The translations under genes were made by a program, and so were the position numbers. A stretch of DNA of 6,012 bases. It comes from an uncultured Bacilli bacterium. Lineage in GTDB: Bacteria; Bacillota_I; Bacilli_A; RF39; UBA660. Shown piece by piece: positions 1 through 5,688 of the stretch. The stretch is taken from assembly GCA_948552115.1 (NCBI GenBank), contig CAOWNX010000051.1, positions 1 to 6,012 of the forward strand, read 5' to 3'. Under the pieces are notes generated by a model. The model ran no database searches. It worked only from the letters and a program-made list of their open reading frames with translations, and was not told the origin of the DNA. Each line of letters begins with the position of its first letter. The stretch's first letter is position 1.

Positions 1-251
1 ATAATTTACTTTTTGTTTATGGGTTAGTAGATTTTCCATATAATATTTTCCTGTCATTAAATCTCTAACATATGTACTGACGCATGACACCGTTTAGAGT
101 GATTAGGTATTCCTAGATTATTCAAGTTAAGAGCAATTGTTCTAAAACCTACATCTTTGGAATATTCTTCAAAAATATAAGAAACAATATCTTTCTTACT
201 TTCATCAGGTATTATGATATCTTTTTCATGAAATCGTTGAACTTTATAAAA
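1..251 (-). pseudogene. Large serine recombinase fragment (Recombinase domain), decayed
   Basis: Reading leftward from about 251, one frame gives EKDIIIPDESKKDIVSY, then IFEEYSKDVGFRTIALNLNN and LGIPNHSKR. After a shift near position 79 another frame gives STYVRDLMTGKYYMENLL and runs open to the window edge. This is the pattern of the Recombinase domain (PF07508) of large serine integrases and transposon resolvases: an acidic strand, an I-F-x-x-Y helix, 'IA..LN..GIP', a W/S segment, then 'T.VR.....G.Y'. The usual Trp after GIP...KR reads Cys, and a one-base deletion explains the frame change. The N-terminal catalytic domain with the nucleophilic Ser is missing: homology stops where the acetyltransferase promoter begins, so the gene is truncated at its 5' side. 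The C-terminal part lies beyond the window. Such enzymes integrate phages and conjugative elements, and this one is inactive as seen. Fairly sure of the family, unsure of the exact boundary near 251. Confidence 0.72.
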
Positions 252-272
252 GTAATAAAAATATGATATAAT
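243..272 (+). promoter_or_regulatory. Extended -10 promoter for the acetyltransferase gene
   Basis: TATAAT at 267-272 is preceded by TGA at 264-266, forming an extended -10 (TGnTATAAT). A weak -35 candidate, TTTATA at 243-248, lies 18 bases upstream. Transcription would begin near 279, about 25 bases before the ATG at 304. The -10 region TATGATATAATTC recurs before tRNA-Gly. Confidence 0.6.
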
Positions 273-303
273 TCCTTAAAGAAAGAGACAAAGGTAATGG
301 AAA

Positions 304-765
304 ATGCAAGGGAAAAAATTAAATTTTTATAAAATACAACCAGAAAATTCAGAACATATGTTAATATTATCTCAAATAAAAACAGAAACACCATATTTAG
401 GAGATTTAACAAATTATGATTTTCAAAGTAAAGGCAAAGGAATAACAGGAAAGAACTATTTTGTCGAAAATAATGGTGAAATAATAGGATACATTGGGTT
501 AAGTGAAGAAATTGACACTTCTATTGGAAAAACAGTTTCATTATATTATGCTGTTCGAAAAAAATATTATGGTAAAGGCTATGGATGTCTAATTTTAGAT
601 GAAATTACACAAATTTTAAAAGAAAATACATTGATAGATTGTATTGTGGCTAATGTGAACAATCAAAATACATTTGGAATTAGAACAATAGAACGAGCAA
701 ATTTTAAACAAGTATCTGAATTGAGCGATGATGAGGAAATACAATATCATAAATATTTACGATAA
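304..765 (+). CDS. GNAT family N-acetyltransferase (RimJ/RimL-like)
   Basis: A complete 153-residue protein, normal length for a single-domain Gcn5-related acetyltransferase, which moves an acetyl group from acetyl-CoA to an amine. The acetyl-CoA pyrophosphate-binding motif is at residues 87-94 (KYYGKGYG, the R/K-x-x-G-x-G-x-G type), after a beta strand at about 77-84 (TVSLYYAV). The second signature of RimJ/RimL-type enzymes is at 119-134: N119, N122, then the GIRTIERANF helix, matching N-x-x-N-x-x-S-I-x-x-x-E-x-x-G-F with Gly replaced by Asn133. The strand 'EIIGYIGL' at 59-66 fits the central sheet. The start is supported by AAAGG at 290-294, nine bases before the ATG; the ATG at 297 is out of frame. 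The substrate cannot be read from the sequence; ribosomal protein, peptide, antibiotic or small amine are all possible. It lies 0.2 kb before an ABC exporter on the same strand, so a role in toxin or antibiotic self-protection is conceivable but unproven. Confidence 0.9.
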   Translation: MQGKKLNFYKIQPENSEHMLILSQIKTETPYLGDLTNYDFQSKGKGITGKNYFVENNGEIIGYIGLSEEIDTSIGKTVSLYYAVRKKYYGKGYGCLILDEITQILKENTLIDCIVANVNNQNTFGIRTIERANFKQVSELSDDEEIQYHKYLR

Positions 766-908
766 ATTTAAGTGCAAGCAATGAAAAATTTAAAAAGAAA
801 TCCAAATCATGATATAAAGAATTGTGAGTTTTAAACATAAAAGAATTTTCAAAAGAAAAATGGAATCAATAGAATACAAAAGAAGAAAATAATAAGAATT
901 ACAAAAAG

Positions 909-936
909 TTCTCATTTAGCAAATTTATAGTATAAT
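909..936 (+). promoter_or_regulatory. Probable promoter of the ABC exporter gene
   Basis: TATAAT at 931-936 with TTCTCA at 909-914 as a weak -35, spacer 16. The -10 box overlaps the ATG at 935, so RNA from this promoter would start near 943 and could not carry that ATG. A second extended -10 (TGATATAAA, 810-818) lies further upstream and could give a longer transcript. The rest of 766-908 holds no gene that I can see, only A-rich DNA with many stops. Confidence 0.45.
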
Positions 937-976
937 GAAAAAAAGAAAATTTGTTTTAAGATCGGAGAAATTAGTT

Positions 977-2707
977 GTGAAAGAAACTGTAAGAAATCTA
1001 AAAAAAGTTTATTCTATATCCAATGAATACCGAAAATATTTTATATTGATCTTAATAACTTCTATCATTCAAATGATAATAGGAATTATTTTACCACTTT
1101 ATACTGCCAAACAAATTGTATTATTTTCTGAAAACATCTACGAAGAATTATTCTTAACAAGCATCATGGTTTTAGGAATTAGTTTAATTAATGATATCAA
1201 TTATTTTATTATGGGAATTGTTTGTCGAAAATTCCGCATGGGAACCATTAAAAATTTACAAATGAAACTAGGAGAAGAAATATTAAAAATAGAAGAAAAA
1301 GAAATTCAAAAAAATGGCATGGGAACCTTTATTGAAAGAATTACTCAAGATACTGAACATATGGCTGAAATGTTTACTCATGGAACAGGTTATATATCAA
1401 AAACGTTAATGAATGCAGGTATTTTTATTGCGATATTTACGATTAATAAATACGTTTTTCTTTTTTACTTCATATCAGCAATTTTATTAACTTCTTTATA
1501 TTTACTAAGAACCAATAAGATGGGAAAGCTAGACTTCATTTACAGAAATCAAAGAGAAAAAGTATCGAGTTTAGTAGGAGAACTAGTTCGTGGGGAAAAA
1601 GATTTAAAAATGCTATCTGCTAAAAACTCTTTTTTAAACCAATTATTTTTCGAAATAAAAGAAAAAATAAAAAAAGATTATGATAAAAGAATGGTTGATA
1701 TTTTATATTTAATGATTGTAAGAATACTGACAGAACTTTTCGTATTTGGCTTGGTTATTTTACTAATCTTTTTAATTAAAACGCAAACGTTATCTATTTC
1801 TTTAGCGGTTGCATTATTTACATACAAAACAAACATCATGACAAATTTTATGGATAATATTTCTTTGCTATTAGACGAAATAAAAACTTTCAATGTTTCG
1901 ACCAATCGTGTATTTGGAATAATTGAAAACAAAGACTTTGATAAAGAACAATTTGGTGATAGACATTTAAAGCAAGTAACAGGGAATTTTGAATTTAAAA
2001 ATGTTTCCTTTTCTTACGAAAACTATAAAGTTCTTAATCATATGTCTTTTAAAATAAATAGTGGTGAAACTGTTGCCTTTGTTGGACGTAGTGGTTCTGG
2101 AAAGACAACAATTTTTAACTTACTTGGAAAACTTTATGAAATAAGTGAGGGCCAAATTCTCATCGATGGAATAGATATTCACACACTAGATGAAGAATCA
2201 ATTCGTGGTAATATCACGATGATTTCGCAAAATCCTTATATATTTAATATGAGCATTCGAGATAATTTCAAACTAATTAAAGAAAATATTCAAGACAAAG
2301 AAATTATTAAAGCCCTAAAATTATCTTGTTTGTATGATTTTGTCAAAAACTTACCATGTGGACTAGATACAATTCTTGGAGAAGGTGGTACCAATTTATC
2401 TGGAGGACAAAGGCAACGTCTTGCTATAGCTAGAGCTTTAGTACAAAAAACAAAAATTATTTTGTTTGATGAAGCAACCAGTGCCTTAGATAACGAAACA
2501 CAACGTGACATACAAACAGCAATAGATAATCTAAAAGGAAAGTATACAATATTAATTATCGCGCATCGCTTATCAACAATCAAAAATTCAGATCGAATTC
2601 TTTTAGTAGAAAAAGGCAAAATAGTAGGTATTGGAACTCATCAAGAATTATTAAAAACCAATTTAAGTTATAAAAAATTATATGAAAGTGAAATAACAAA
2701 TCAATAA
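977..2707 (+). CDS. ABC exporter half-transporter: membrane domain fused to ATPase domain
   Basis: Complete half-size ABC exporter (type IV fold, ABCB-like): a membrane domain with about six hydrophobic segments followed by an ATPase domain. With numbering from the ATG at 935, segments lie near 36-56, 72-95, 155-170, 172-191, 258-282 and 284-303. The ATPase has aromatic Y361, Walker A GRSGSGKTT 384-392, Q-loop Q432, signature LSGGQRQR 488-495, Walker B IILFDE 508-513 with catalytic E513, D-loop SALD 516-519 and switch H544. Every catalytic element is intact, so it can probably hydrolyse ATP. The start is debatable: ATG 935 (590 aa) has no Shine-Dalgarno and sits on a TATAAT box, while GTG 977 (576 aa) has GGAG at 964-967, nine bases upstream, and I prefer it. 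It pumps an unknown substrate outward. The next gene encodes a broken partner, so this half must now work as a homodimer, pair with another half, or be idle. Confidence 0.93.
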   Translation: MKETVRNLKKVYSISNEYRKYFILILITSIIQMIIGIILPLYTAKQIVLFSENIYEELFLTSIMVLGISLINDINYFIMGIVCRKFRMGTIKNLQMKLGEEILKIEEKEIQKNGMGTFIERITQDTEHMAEMFTHGTGYISKTLMNAGIFIAIFTINKYVFLFYFISAILLTSLYLLRTNKMGKLDFIYRNQREKVSSLVGELVRGEKDLKMLSAKNSFLNQLFFEIKEKIKKDYDKRMVDILYLMIVRILTELFVFGLVILLIFLIKTQTLSISLAVALFTYKTNIMTNFMDNISLLLDEIKTFNVSTNRVFGIIENKDFDKEQFGDRHLKQVTGNFEFKNVSFSYENYKVLNHMSFKINSGETVAFVGRSGSGKTTIFNLLGKLYEISEGQILIDGIDIHTLDEESIRGNITMISQNPYIFNMSIRDNFKLIKENIQDKEIIKALKLSCLYDFVKNLPCGLDTILGEGGTNLSGGQRQRLAIARALVQKTKIILFDEATSALDNETQRDIQTAIDNLKGKYTILIIAHRLSTIKNSDRILLVEKGKIVGIGTHQELLKTNLSYKKLYESEITNQ

Positions 2708-2736
2708 TTTCATGAATAGGAAGAAGTTAAAGAAAA

Positions 2737-3645
2737 ATGAAGAGTGCCAATTTAATAAAAAGAATATATCAAATGTTATCTAGAAAACAAAAGTGGAACT
2801 TTATGATTATCATTTTAATCATGATAATATCCGCAATACTGAGTCAACTATTACCTTTATCCATAGGTAAATTAACAGATGACCTTTTAAATCAAGAAAA
2901 TATAGTATTTCAAAGCATTTTACCTTTTCTATTATTTATTTTAATAATAACTGTATTAAACGAAATAATAAAAGTAATAAGAAGAGTAATCGTAGAAGAT
3001 ACTTGTACAAGGTGTGAGAAAGAAGCAAGATCGAATGCTGTCAATTCATTACTTCATGCACCCTTAAATTATTTTAAAAAAATATGATAGGAAACATTCA
3101 TGGAAGACTAAATCGTAGCTTAGATGGAACCATACGATTATTAAAGTTAATATTTATGGACTTTGCGCCAGCTATTTTCAGTGGAATCGCAGCAATAACA
3201 ATAATTTTTACAAAGCAACCAATATTTTAATCTTTACTAATGTTACTTGTAATCCCAATTGGCATCATCATAATATTAAGACAAATATCTATCCAAAAGG
3301 GAATACGAGTAGAACTAATGGAAGAAAAAGTATCTATGGATGGAACAATGGTCGAACTGATGAATGGAATTGAAGTCATACGTATAACAAATAATACATC
3401 AAATGAAGTAAACCGTTTTACTGAAAAATCAGAATATTTACGAAAAAAAGAAATGAAACATCATAAAGCCATGGCATTTTATGATTGTTTAAAATTTATT
3501 AACGAAGCTTTATTTACTGTAATAGTTATTGGAGTATCTACCTATTTAGCTAGTTGTGGAATCATAAGTGTTGGAACTGTATTAACTTCTTATTTATGTT
3601 TTACTCAATTGACAACCCCATTTACTCCAGCCCTAAAACAATTTT
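2737..3645 (+). pseudogene. Second ABC exporter half, frameshifted and lacking its ATPase domain
   Basis: Residues 1-116 give the start of an exporter membrane domain: two hydrophobic segments (about 22-45 and 60-80) joined by 'LPLSIGKLTDDLL', then 'RSNAVNSLLHAPLNYFKK'. In the A7 run at 3076-3082 the frame breaks; adding one A joins it to MIGNIHGRLNRSLDGTIRLL and MDFAPAIFSGIAAITIIF. An in-frame TAA lies at 3228-3230 inside the next hydrophobic segment. The same frame then runs from 3240 through 'VELMEEKVSMDGTMVELMNG' and 'IEVIRI' to 'LCFTQLTTPFTPAL', the end of the last membrane helices. After that, homology stops and DNA of a minus-strand gene begins. No Walker A, signature or Walker B follows. 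It sits 29 bases after the first exporter half, with AGGAAG at 2718-2723 as a distant ribosome site, so the two were once a co-transcribed, probably heterodimeric pair. The end near 3645 is approximate. Confidence 0.85.
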
Positions 3646-3870
3646 TTTCTTTTTTTGAAGAGGATATTTTTTTAAAATATTTTGAATTAAAATCTCTATC
3701 TCTTTGTTTGGATATTGATCAAAGGAATAACTTTTAGGAACTTCAAAAGGATAATTACTTAAATAATTTCCAGATAAAGTCATATCAATTTTTCTTATTT
3801 TTACATGAGAATAGTCATCTAAATAATCACGATTAGAAAGTAAATATAAGCTTTGATTGGAGTTTAACAT
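3628..3870 (-). pseudogene. PLP-dependent aminotransferase (class I/II, HisC-like), N-terminal stub
   Basis: Eighty residues from ATG 3870 resemble the start of HisC-like fold-type I aminotransferases: 'KIDMTLSGNYLSNYPFEVP' is placed like the 'I.LS.NENP..P' arm, 'YPNKEIEILIQNILKKY' like the 'YPD....L...I...' helix, and KKKKIVLG like the strand before the usual G-x-G-S loop. There the match ends and a TAA follows at 3622-3624. Nearly 80 percent of a normal ~350-residue enzyme, including the PLP lysine, is missing, so the stub cannot be active. The frame also opens at GTG 3879, but AGGTGA just upstream of ATG 3870 acts as its ribosome site. That site overlaps the stop of the preceding membrane gene (TGA 3878-3876), so the two were probably translationally coupled. 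The cut end abuts the cut end of the exporter pseudogene. Family assignment rests on motif spacing only. Confidence 0.6.
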
Positions 3871-3875
3871 ATTTA

Positions 3876-4278
3876 TCACCTAAAATAATAGTAATACAAT
3901 CTAAAAAATAAATTAATTAAAATAAAATTGAATAATATGTCTTTAATTAAAAAAAGAATAAATATTATCGATAAAATAAAAGAAATAGGACTATAATTAT
4001 CTGCATGAGTTTTACCACGAATGACAATAAATCCAATTTTGTTCAAAAAGACACCTATACTAATTGATAATAAATATAGATTGGTATAAAAATTTGAGAT
4101 ACTAAAGAGTAGGATAGTAGTCAACAACCCATACACCCAATGATAAATTCTAAAATTTTTAATCGTAGAGCTAGATTTTGGAAATAAATATACCAATATC
4201 CTAGTAAATATAATTGTTAATAAAGTAAATAAAAAAATGATCAGGTAAAGTCATAATAATCCAATGTAGTTTTTTCAT
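3876..4278 (-). pseudogene. Small integral membrane protein, one frameshift; unknown function
   Basis: From ATG 4278 the frame reads MKKLHWIIMTLPDHFF and then stops. One base fewer in the A7 run at 4231-4237 (T7 in the gene) joins it to LFTLLTIIFTRILVYLFPK and onward to the TGA at 3878-3876, giving about 133 residues. ATG 4254 is an alternative in-frame start. The body has about four hydrophobic segments and two polar signatures between them, NFRIYHWVYG and IRGKTHADNYS, which suggest a defined membrane family rather than random low-complexity sequence. I do not recognise a named function. A shorter reading uses TTG 4196 and gives 106 residues without the first segment. The gene overlaps the ribosome site of the following aminotransferase stub, so they formed an operon. 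No clear promoter of its own is visible; the tRNA-Thr terminator lies directly before ATG 4278. The single lesion in a homopolymer could also be a sequencing error. Confidence 0.6.
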
Positions 4279-4304
4279 TAAAAAATAGTCATATTTCAGA
4301 CTAT
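4279..4304 (-). terminator. Intrinsic terminator after tRNA-Thr
   Basis: On the minus strand ATAGTC and GACTAT (4299-4304 and 4285-4290) form a 6-bp stem with an 8-base loop, followed at once by a run of five Ts (4284-4280). It lies about 40 bases past the tRNA CCA end, where a tRNA terminator is expected. The T run ends at the start codon of the membrane-protein gene. Confidence 0.6.
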
Positions 4305-4344
4305 ATATATTTAAAGCTCAAACTCCATTGAACCTATAAACAAA

Positions 4345-4420
4345 TGGTGCTGAAAACAGGGCTCGAACCTGCGACCTACGCGTTACGAGTGCGTTGCTCT
4401 ACCAACTGAGCTAATTCAGC
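4345..4420 (-). tRNA. tRNA-Thr (anticodon CGT)
   Basis: A 76-base cloverleaf on the minus strand with the CCA end encoded (4347-4345). D stem GCTC/GAGC with loop AGTTGGTA, anticodon loop CTCGTAA giving CGT (reads ACG, threonine), five-base variable loop AGGTC, T arm GCAGG-TTCGAGC-CCTGT, discriminator A. Acceptor pairs 1-72 to 6-67 are sound, but 7-66 is a T-T mismatch and the last anticodon-stem pair (31-39) is A-C. Such weak pairs are tolerated in some tRNAs but may also mean relaxed selection. CGT is a minor isoacceptor in AT-rich genomes, where TGT does most of the decoding. It has its own promoter and terminator, so it is likely a single-gene unit. Confidence 0.95.
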
Positions 4421-4429
4421 AATAAAAAC

Positions 4430-4458
4430 ATTATATCGATTTCATAAAAAAAATTCAA
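4430..4458 (-). promoter_or_regulatory. Promoter of tRNA-Thr
   Basis: On the minus strand TTGAAT (4458-4453) and TATAAT (4435-4430) are separated by 17 bases, a near-consensus sigma-70/sigma-A promoter. It lies ten bases before the tRNA 5' end. Confidence 0.75.
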
Positions 4459-4476
4459 TGAAATTTTAAAAAAATA

Positions 4477-4504
4477 TTGAATTTTCATAATATTATGATA
4501 TAAT
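4477..4504 (+). promoter_or_regulatory. Promoter of tRNA-Gly
   Basis: TTGAAT at 4477-4482 and TATAAT at 4499-4504 with a 16-base spacer. TGA directly before the -10 makes it an extended -10. It is back to back with the tRNA-Thr promoter, and the two -35 boxes are 18 bases apart. Confidence 0.75.
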
Positions 4505-4525
4505 TCTAAATGTAATCAAAGAAAT

Positions 4526-4599
4526 GCAGGTGTAGTTCAATGGTAGAACTTCAGCCTTCCAAGCTGATAACGTGAGTTCGATCCTCATCACCTGCTCCA
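4526..4599 (+). tRNA. tRNA-Gly (anticodon TCC)
   Basis: A 74-base cloverleaf. The acceptor stem GCAGGTG/CACCTGC is fully paired, D stem GTTC/GAAC, anticodon stem TCAGC/GCTGA with loop CTTCCAA giving TCC (reads GGA and GGG), T arm GTGAG-TTCGATC-CTCAT, discriminator T as usual for glycine, CCA encoded. All stems are sound and it should be functional. A tyrosine-integrase remnant ends 70 bases past its 3' end, so this tRNA was a likely phage or integrative-element attachment site. No second copy of its 3' end is visible in this window, so no att repeat can be named. Confidence 0.97.
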
Positions 4600-4607
4600 T
4601 TTTGATT

Positions 4608-4627
4608 AAAATATTGTAAAATATTTT
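4608..4627 (+). repeat. AT-only hairpin just after tRNA-Gly
   Basis: AAAATATT and AATATTTT pair over 8 bp around a GTAA loop, but no GC pair and no clean T run follow. It may help end the tRNA-Gly transcript. The rest of 4600-4668 is plain AT-rich spacer. Confidence 0.3.
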
Positions 4628-4668
4628 GATAAATTTGATTTTTAAAATTTTGGGTAATAGTATAAAAA

Positions 4669-4913
4669 TCAAAAACGATTGAAAGAATACTTGTTATTCT
4701 TTTTTTCTTGGTGCATATAGACATCAACGGTCATAGACACATTACTGTGTCCCATAGAATGTGAAATTGTATCAATTGGTACACCCTTATGAATGTTTTT
4801 AGTGGCATAGCTATGTCTAAATTCGTGTTGTGTTATATTGAATATTTTTGCTTTTCTACAAGCATCGTTTCTTCTTCGATCAATCGTTGAGGGTGATAAG
4901 GGTTTTGGTCCTT
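4669..4913 (-). pseudogene. Tyrosine recombinase (phage-type integrase), C-terminal catalytic fragment
   Basis: About 81 codons ending at TGA 4671-4669 give GPKPLSPSTIDRR, then NITQHEFRHSYATKNIHKG, VPIDTISHSMGHSNVSM and TVDVYMH. These are the C-terminal landmarks of phage/Tn916-type integrases: the 'KPLSP.TI.RR' segment, the H-x-x-R box (HEFR followed by H), the second conserved His in MGH, and the nucleophilic Tyr in DVYMH, with the normal short tail after it. The N-terminal arm-binding and core-binding domains and the first catalytic Arg are missing, so it cannot recombine DNA. Upstream of about 4913 the frame continues without a break into an IS3 transposase sequence, so the gene was cut by an insertion or deletion. 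Its position at the 3' end of tRNA-Gly is the usual place for an integrase next to its attachment site. The exact join lies between 4907 and 4920. Confidence 0.85.
4682..4706 (+). terminator. Possible terminator for tRNA-Gly transcript
   Basis: AAAGAATA (4682-4689) and TATTCTTT (4695-4702) form an 8-bp stem with a five-base loop, continuing into TTTT. It has the shape of a weak intrinsic terminator for plus-strand RNA, but it lies inside the coding end of the integrase fragment and is AT-rich, so it may be chance. Confidence 0.35.
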
Positions 4914-5345
4914 TAATTATTAAATATGTTACATCGGTATCCCATACTTTATTTGGGGCATCAGTTGCAAAATTTCTTTTTAATAAATTAGGTTTGATAT
5001 TTTCTTAAATTCTTTCATTTTTATGTCTTTTCTTTGCTTTCTTTATATACTCGGCCATTAAATTATATTTTTTTCACTATTCTCAATACCTTCTTCCTAT
5101 TCATAACTACACCATATTTTTGGAGTAAGCCTTCACCTATCCTACGATATCCATATGTACCTTTAGAATCATCAAATCTTTCTTTAATTATCAAATAATC
5201 ATAATAATCAGGAACTTCCTTATTTCTATACTTATAATAAGTTTTAGGATTTATATTAAGTATGACACACATGTTAGTAAGTTTATAATTACCTCTATAA
5301 AGATTTATAAATGTTACTTTTTCTCTCGTTGTGCCTTGAAGAAGG
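4914..5345 (-). pseudogene. IS3-family transposase OrfB, frameshifted and 3'-truncated
   Basis: Reassembled across frames, the minus strand reads KVTFINLYRGNYKLTNMCVI, LNINPKTYYKYRNK, IIKERFDDSKGTYGYRRI, GEGLLQKYGVVMNRKKVLRI, then YNLMAEYIKKAKKRHKNERI, NIKPNLLKRNFATDAPNKVW and DTDVTYLI. This is the IS3/IS150-type OrfB start: 'YYKYR', the HTH_21 segment 'G.YGYRRI...L...G...N.K.V.R.M', the 'LL.RNF....PN.VW.TD.TY' entry to the DDE domain, with the first catalytic Asp in TDVTY. Longest open piece: 5272-5063. Lesions: an extra base in the run at 5068-5074, an in-frame TAA at 5007-5005, and one shift near 5330. Homology stops just after the first Asp, so the remaining DDE residues and the right end of the element are lost. 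Dead. Confidence 0.85.
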
Positions 5346-5611
5346 TCCAGTATTTTTTAATATTTCATATCTTTCTTTCCAATCTTCTGTTGTTAAATTT
5401 GAATCTTTTTTCTTCCTCTTTTTTTACCAACATTAGGATATAATTCAGGATGATTTATATATATTCTTTTCCATGTTTTTACAGTGTATATGATTGATAT
5501 ATTATTTATTTTGGCAAGAAGATATGCAGTTACACCATCTCTCATTTGATTAACAATATCGTTTACAAAATCATCAGTATATTTAATGTATTTTTATCCT
5601 TTTGAAGCCAT
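5346..5611 (-). pseudogene. IS3-family OrfA (helix-turn-helix protein), broken
   Basis: From ATG 5611 the frame reads MASKG, a TAA at 5596-5594, then KYIKYTDDFVNDIVNQMRDG, VTAYLLAKINNISIIYTVK and TWKRIYINHPELYPN, then a basic GKKRGRKK stretch. IS3/IS150 OrfA proteins usually begin 'M..KGQKF..Y..EF...V', so the stop most simply arose from CAA (Gln6). After a shift in the T6 run at 5406-5411 the reading continues DSNLTTEDWKERYEILK, which matches the leucine-zipper end of OrfA. A further shift near 5351-5356 leads towards OrfB. OrfA normally binds the terminal repeats and supplies the N-terminus of the OrfAB transposase through programmed frameshifting; here the extra lesions rule that out. No ribosome site precedes ATG 5611; a strong hairpin lies directly upstream. 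Confidence 0.75.
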
Positions 5612-5626
5612 AAGAAAACACGTATA

Positions 5627-5668
5627 ATCAATCAATAAGAAATATTAATTAATTTCTTATTGATTGAT
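5627..5668. repeat. Perfect 17-bp inverted repeat (hairpin) upstream of OrfA
   Basis: 5627-5643 and 5652-5668 are exact reverse complements separated by 8 bases (ATTAATTA). The arm is ATCAATCAATAAGAAAT. In RNA made leftward it would form a strong stem just before the OrfA start. IS elements often carry such stems to block translation from outside transcripts. It may also be an old terminator or operator. A TATAAT (5623-5628) on the plus strand overlaps its left edge. Confidence 0.8.
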
Positions 5669-5688
5669 CCCTTTCTATTATATTTTTG

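Noticed and set aside
212..412. Minus-strand 66-residue hydrophobic reading frame
   Set aside because: It overlaps the acetyltransferase start and the recombinase fragment in a different frame; it is low-complexity Phe/Leu sequence of the kind that arises opposite A-rich coding DNA.
1678..2619. Two minus-strand reading frames (1678-1932 and 2290-2619) inside the exporter gene
   Set aside because: They lie antisense to strongly conserved membrane and ATPase coding sequence and show no family motifs or ribosome sites.
3076..3240. Programmed frameshifting at the A7 run to make the second exporter half
   Set aside because: Slippage would restore one frame, but an in-frame TAA at 3228-3230 and the complete loss of the ATPase domain remain, so no working protein would result.
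5602..5628. Plus-strand promoter TTGAAG / TATAAT
   Set aside because: The spacer is only 15 bases and the -10 overlaps a hairpin arm; no clear gene start follows for 300 bases. It could be an outward IS promoter but is too weak to list.
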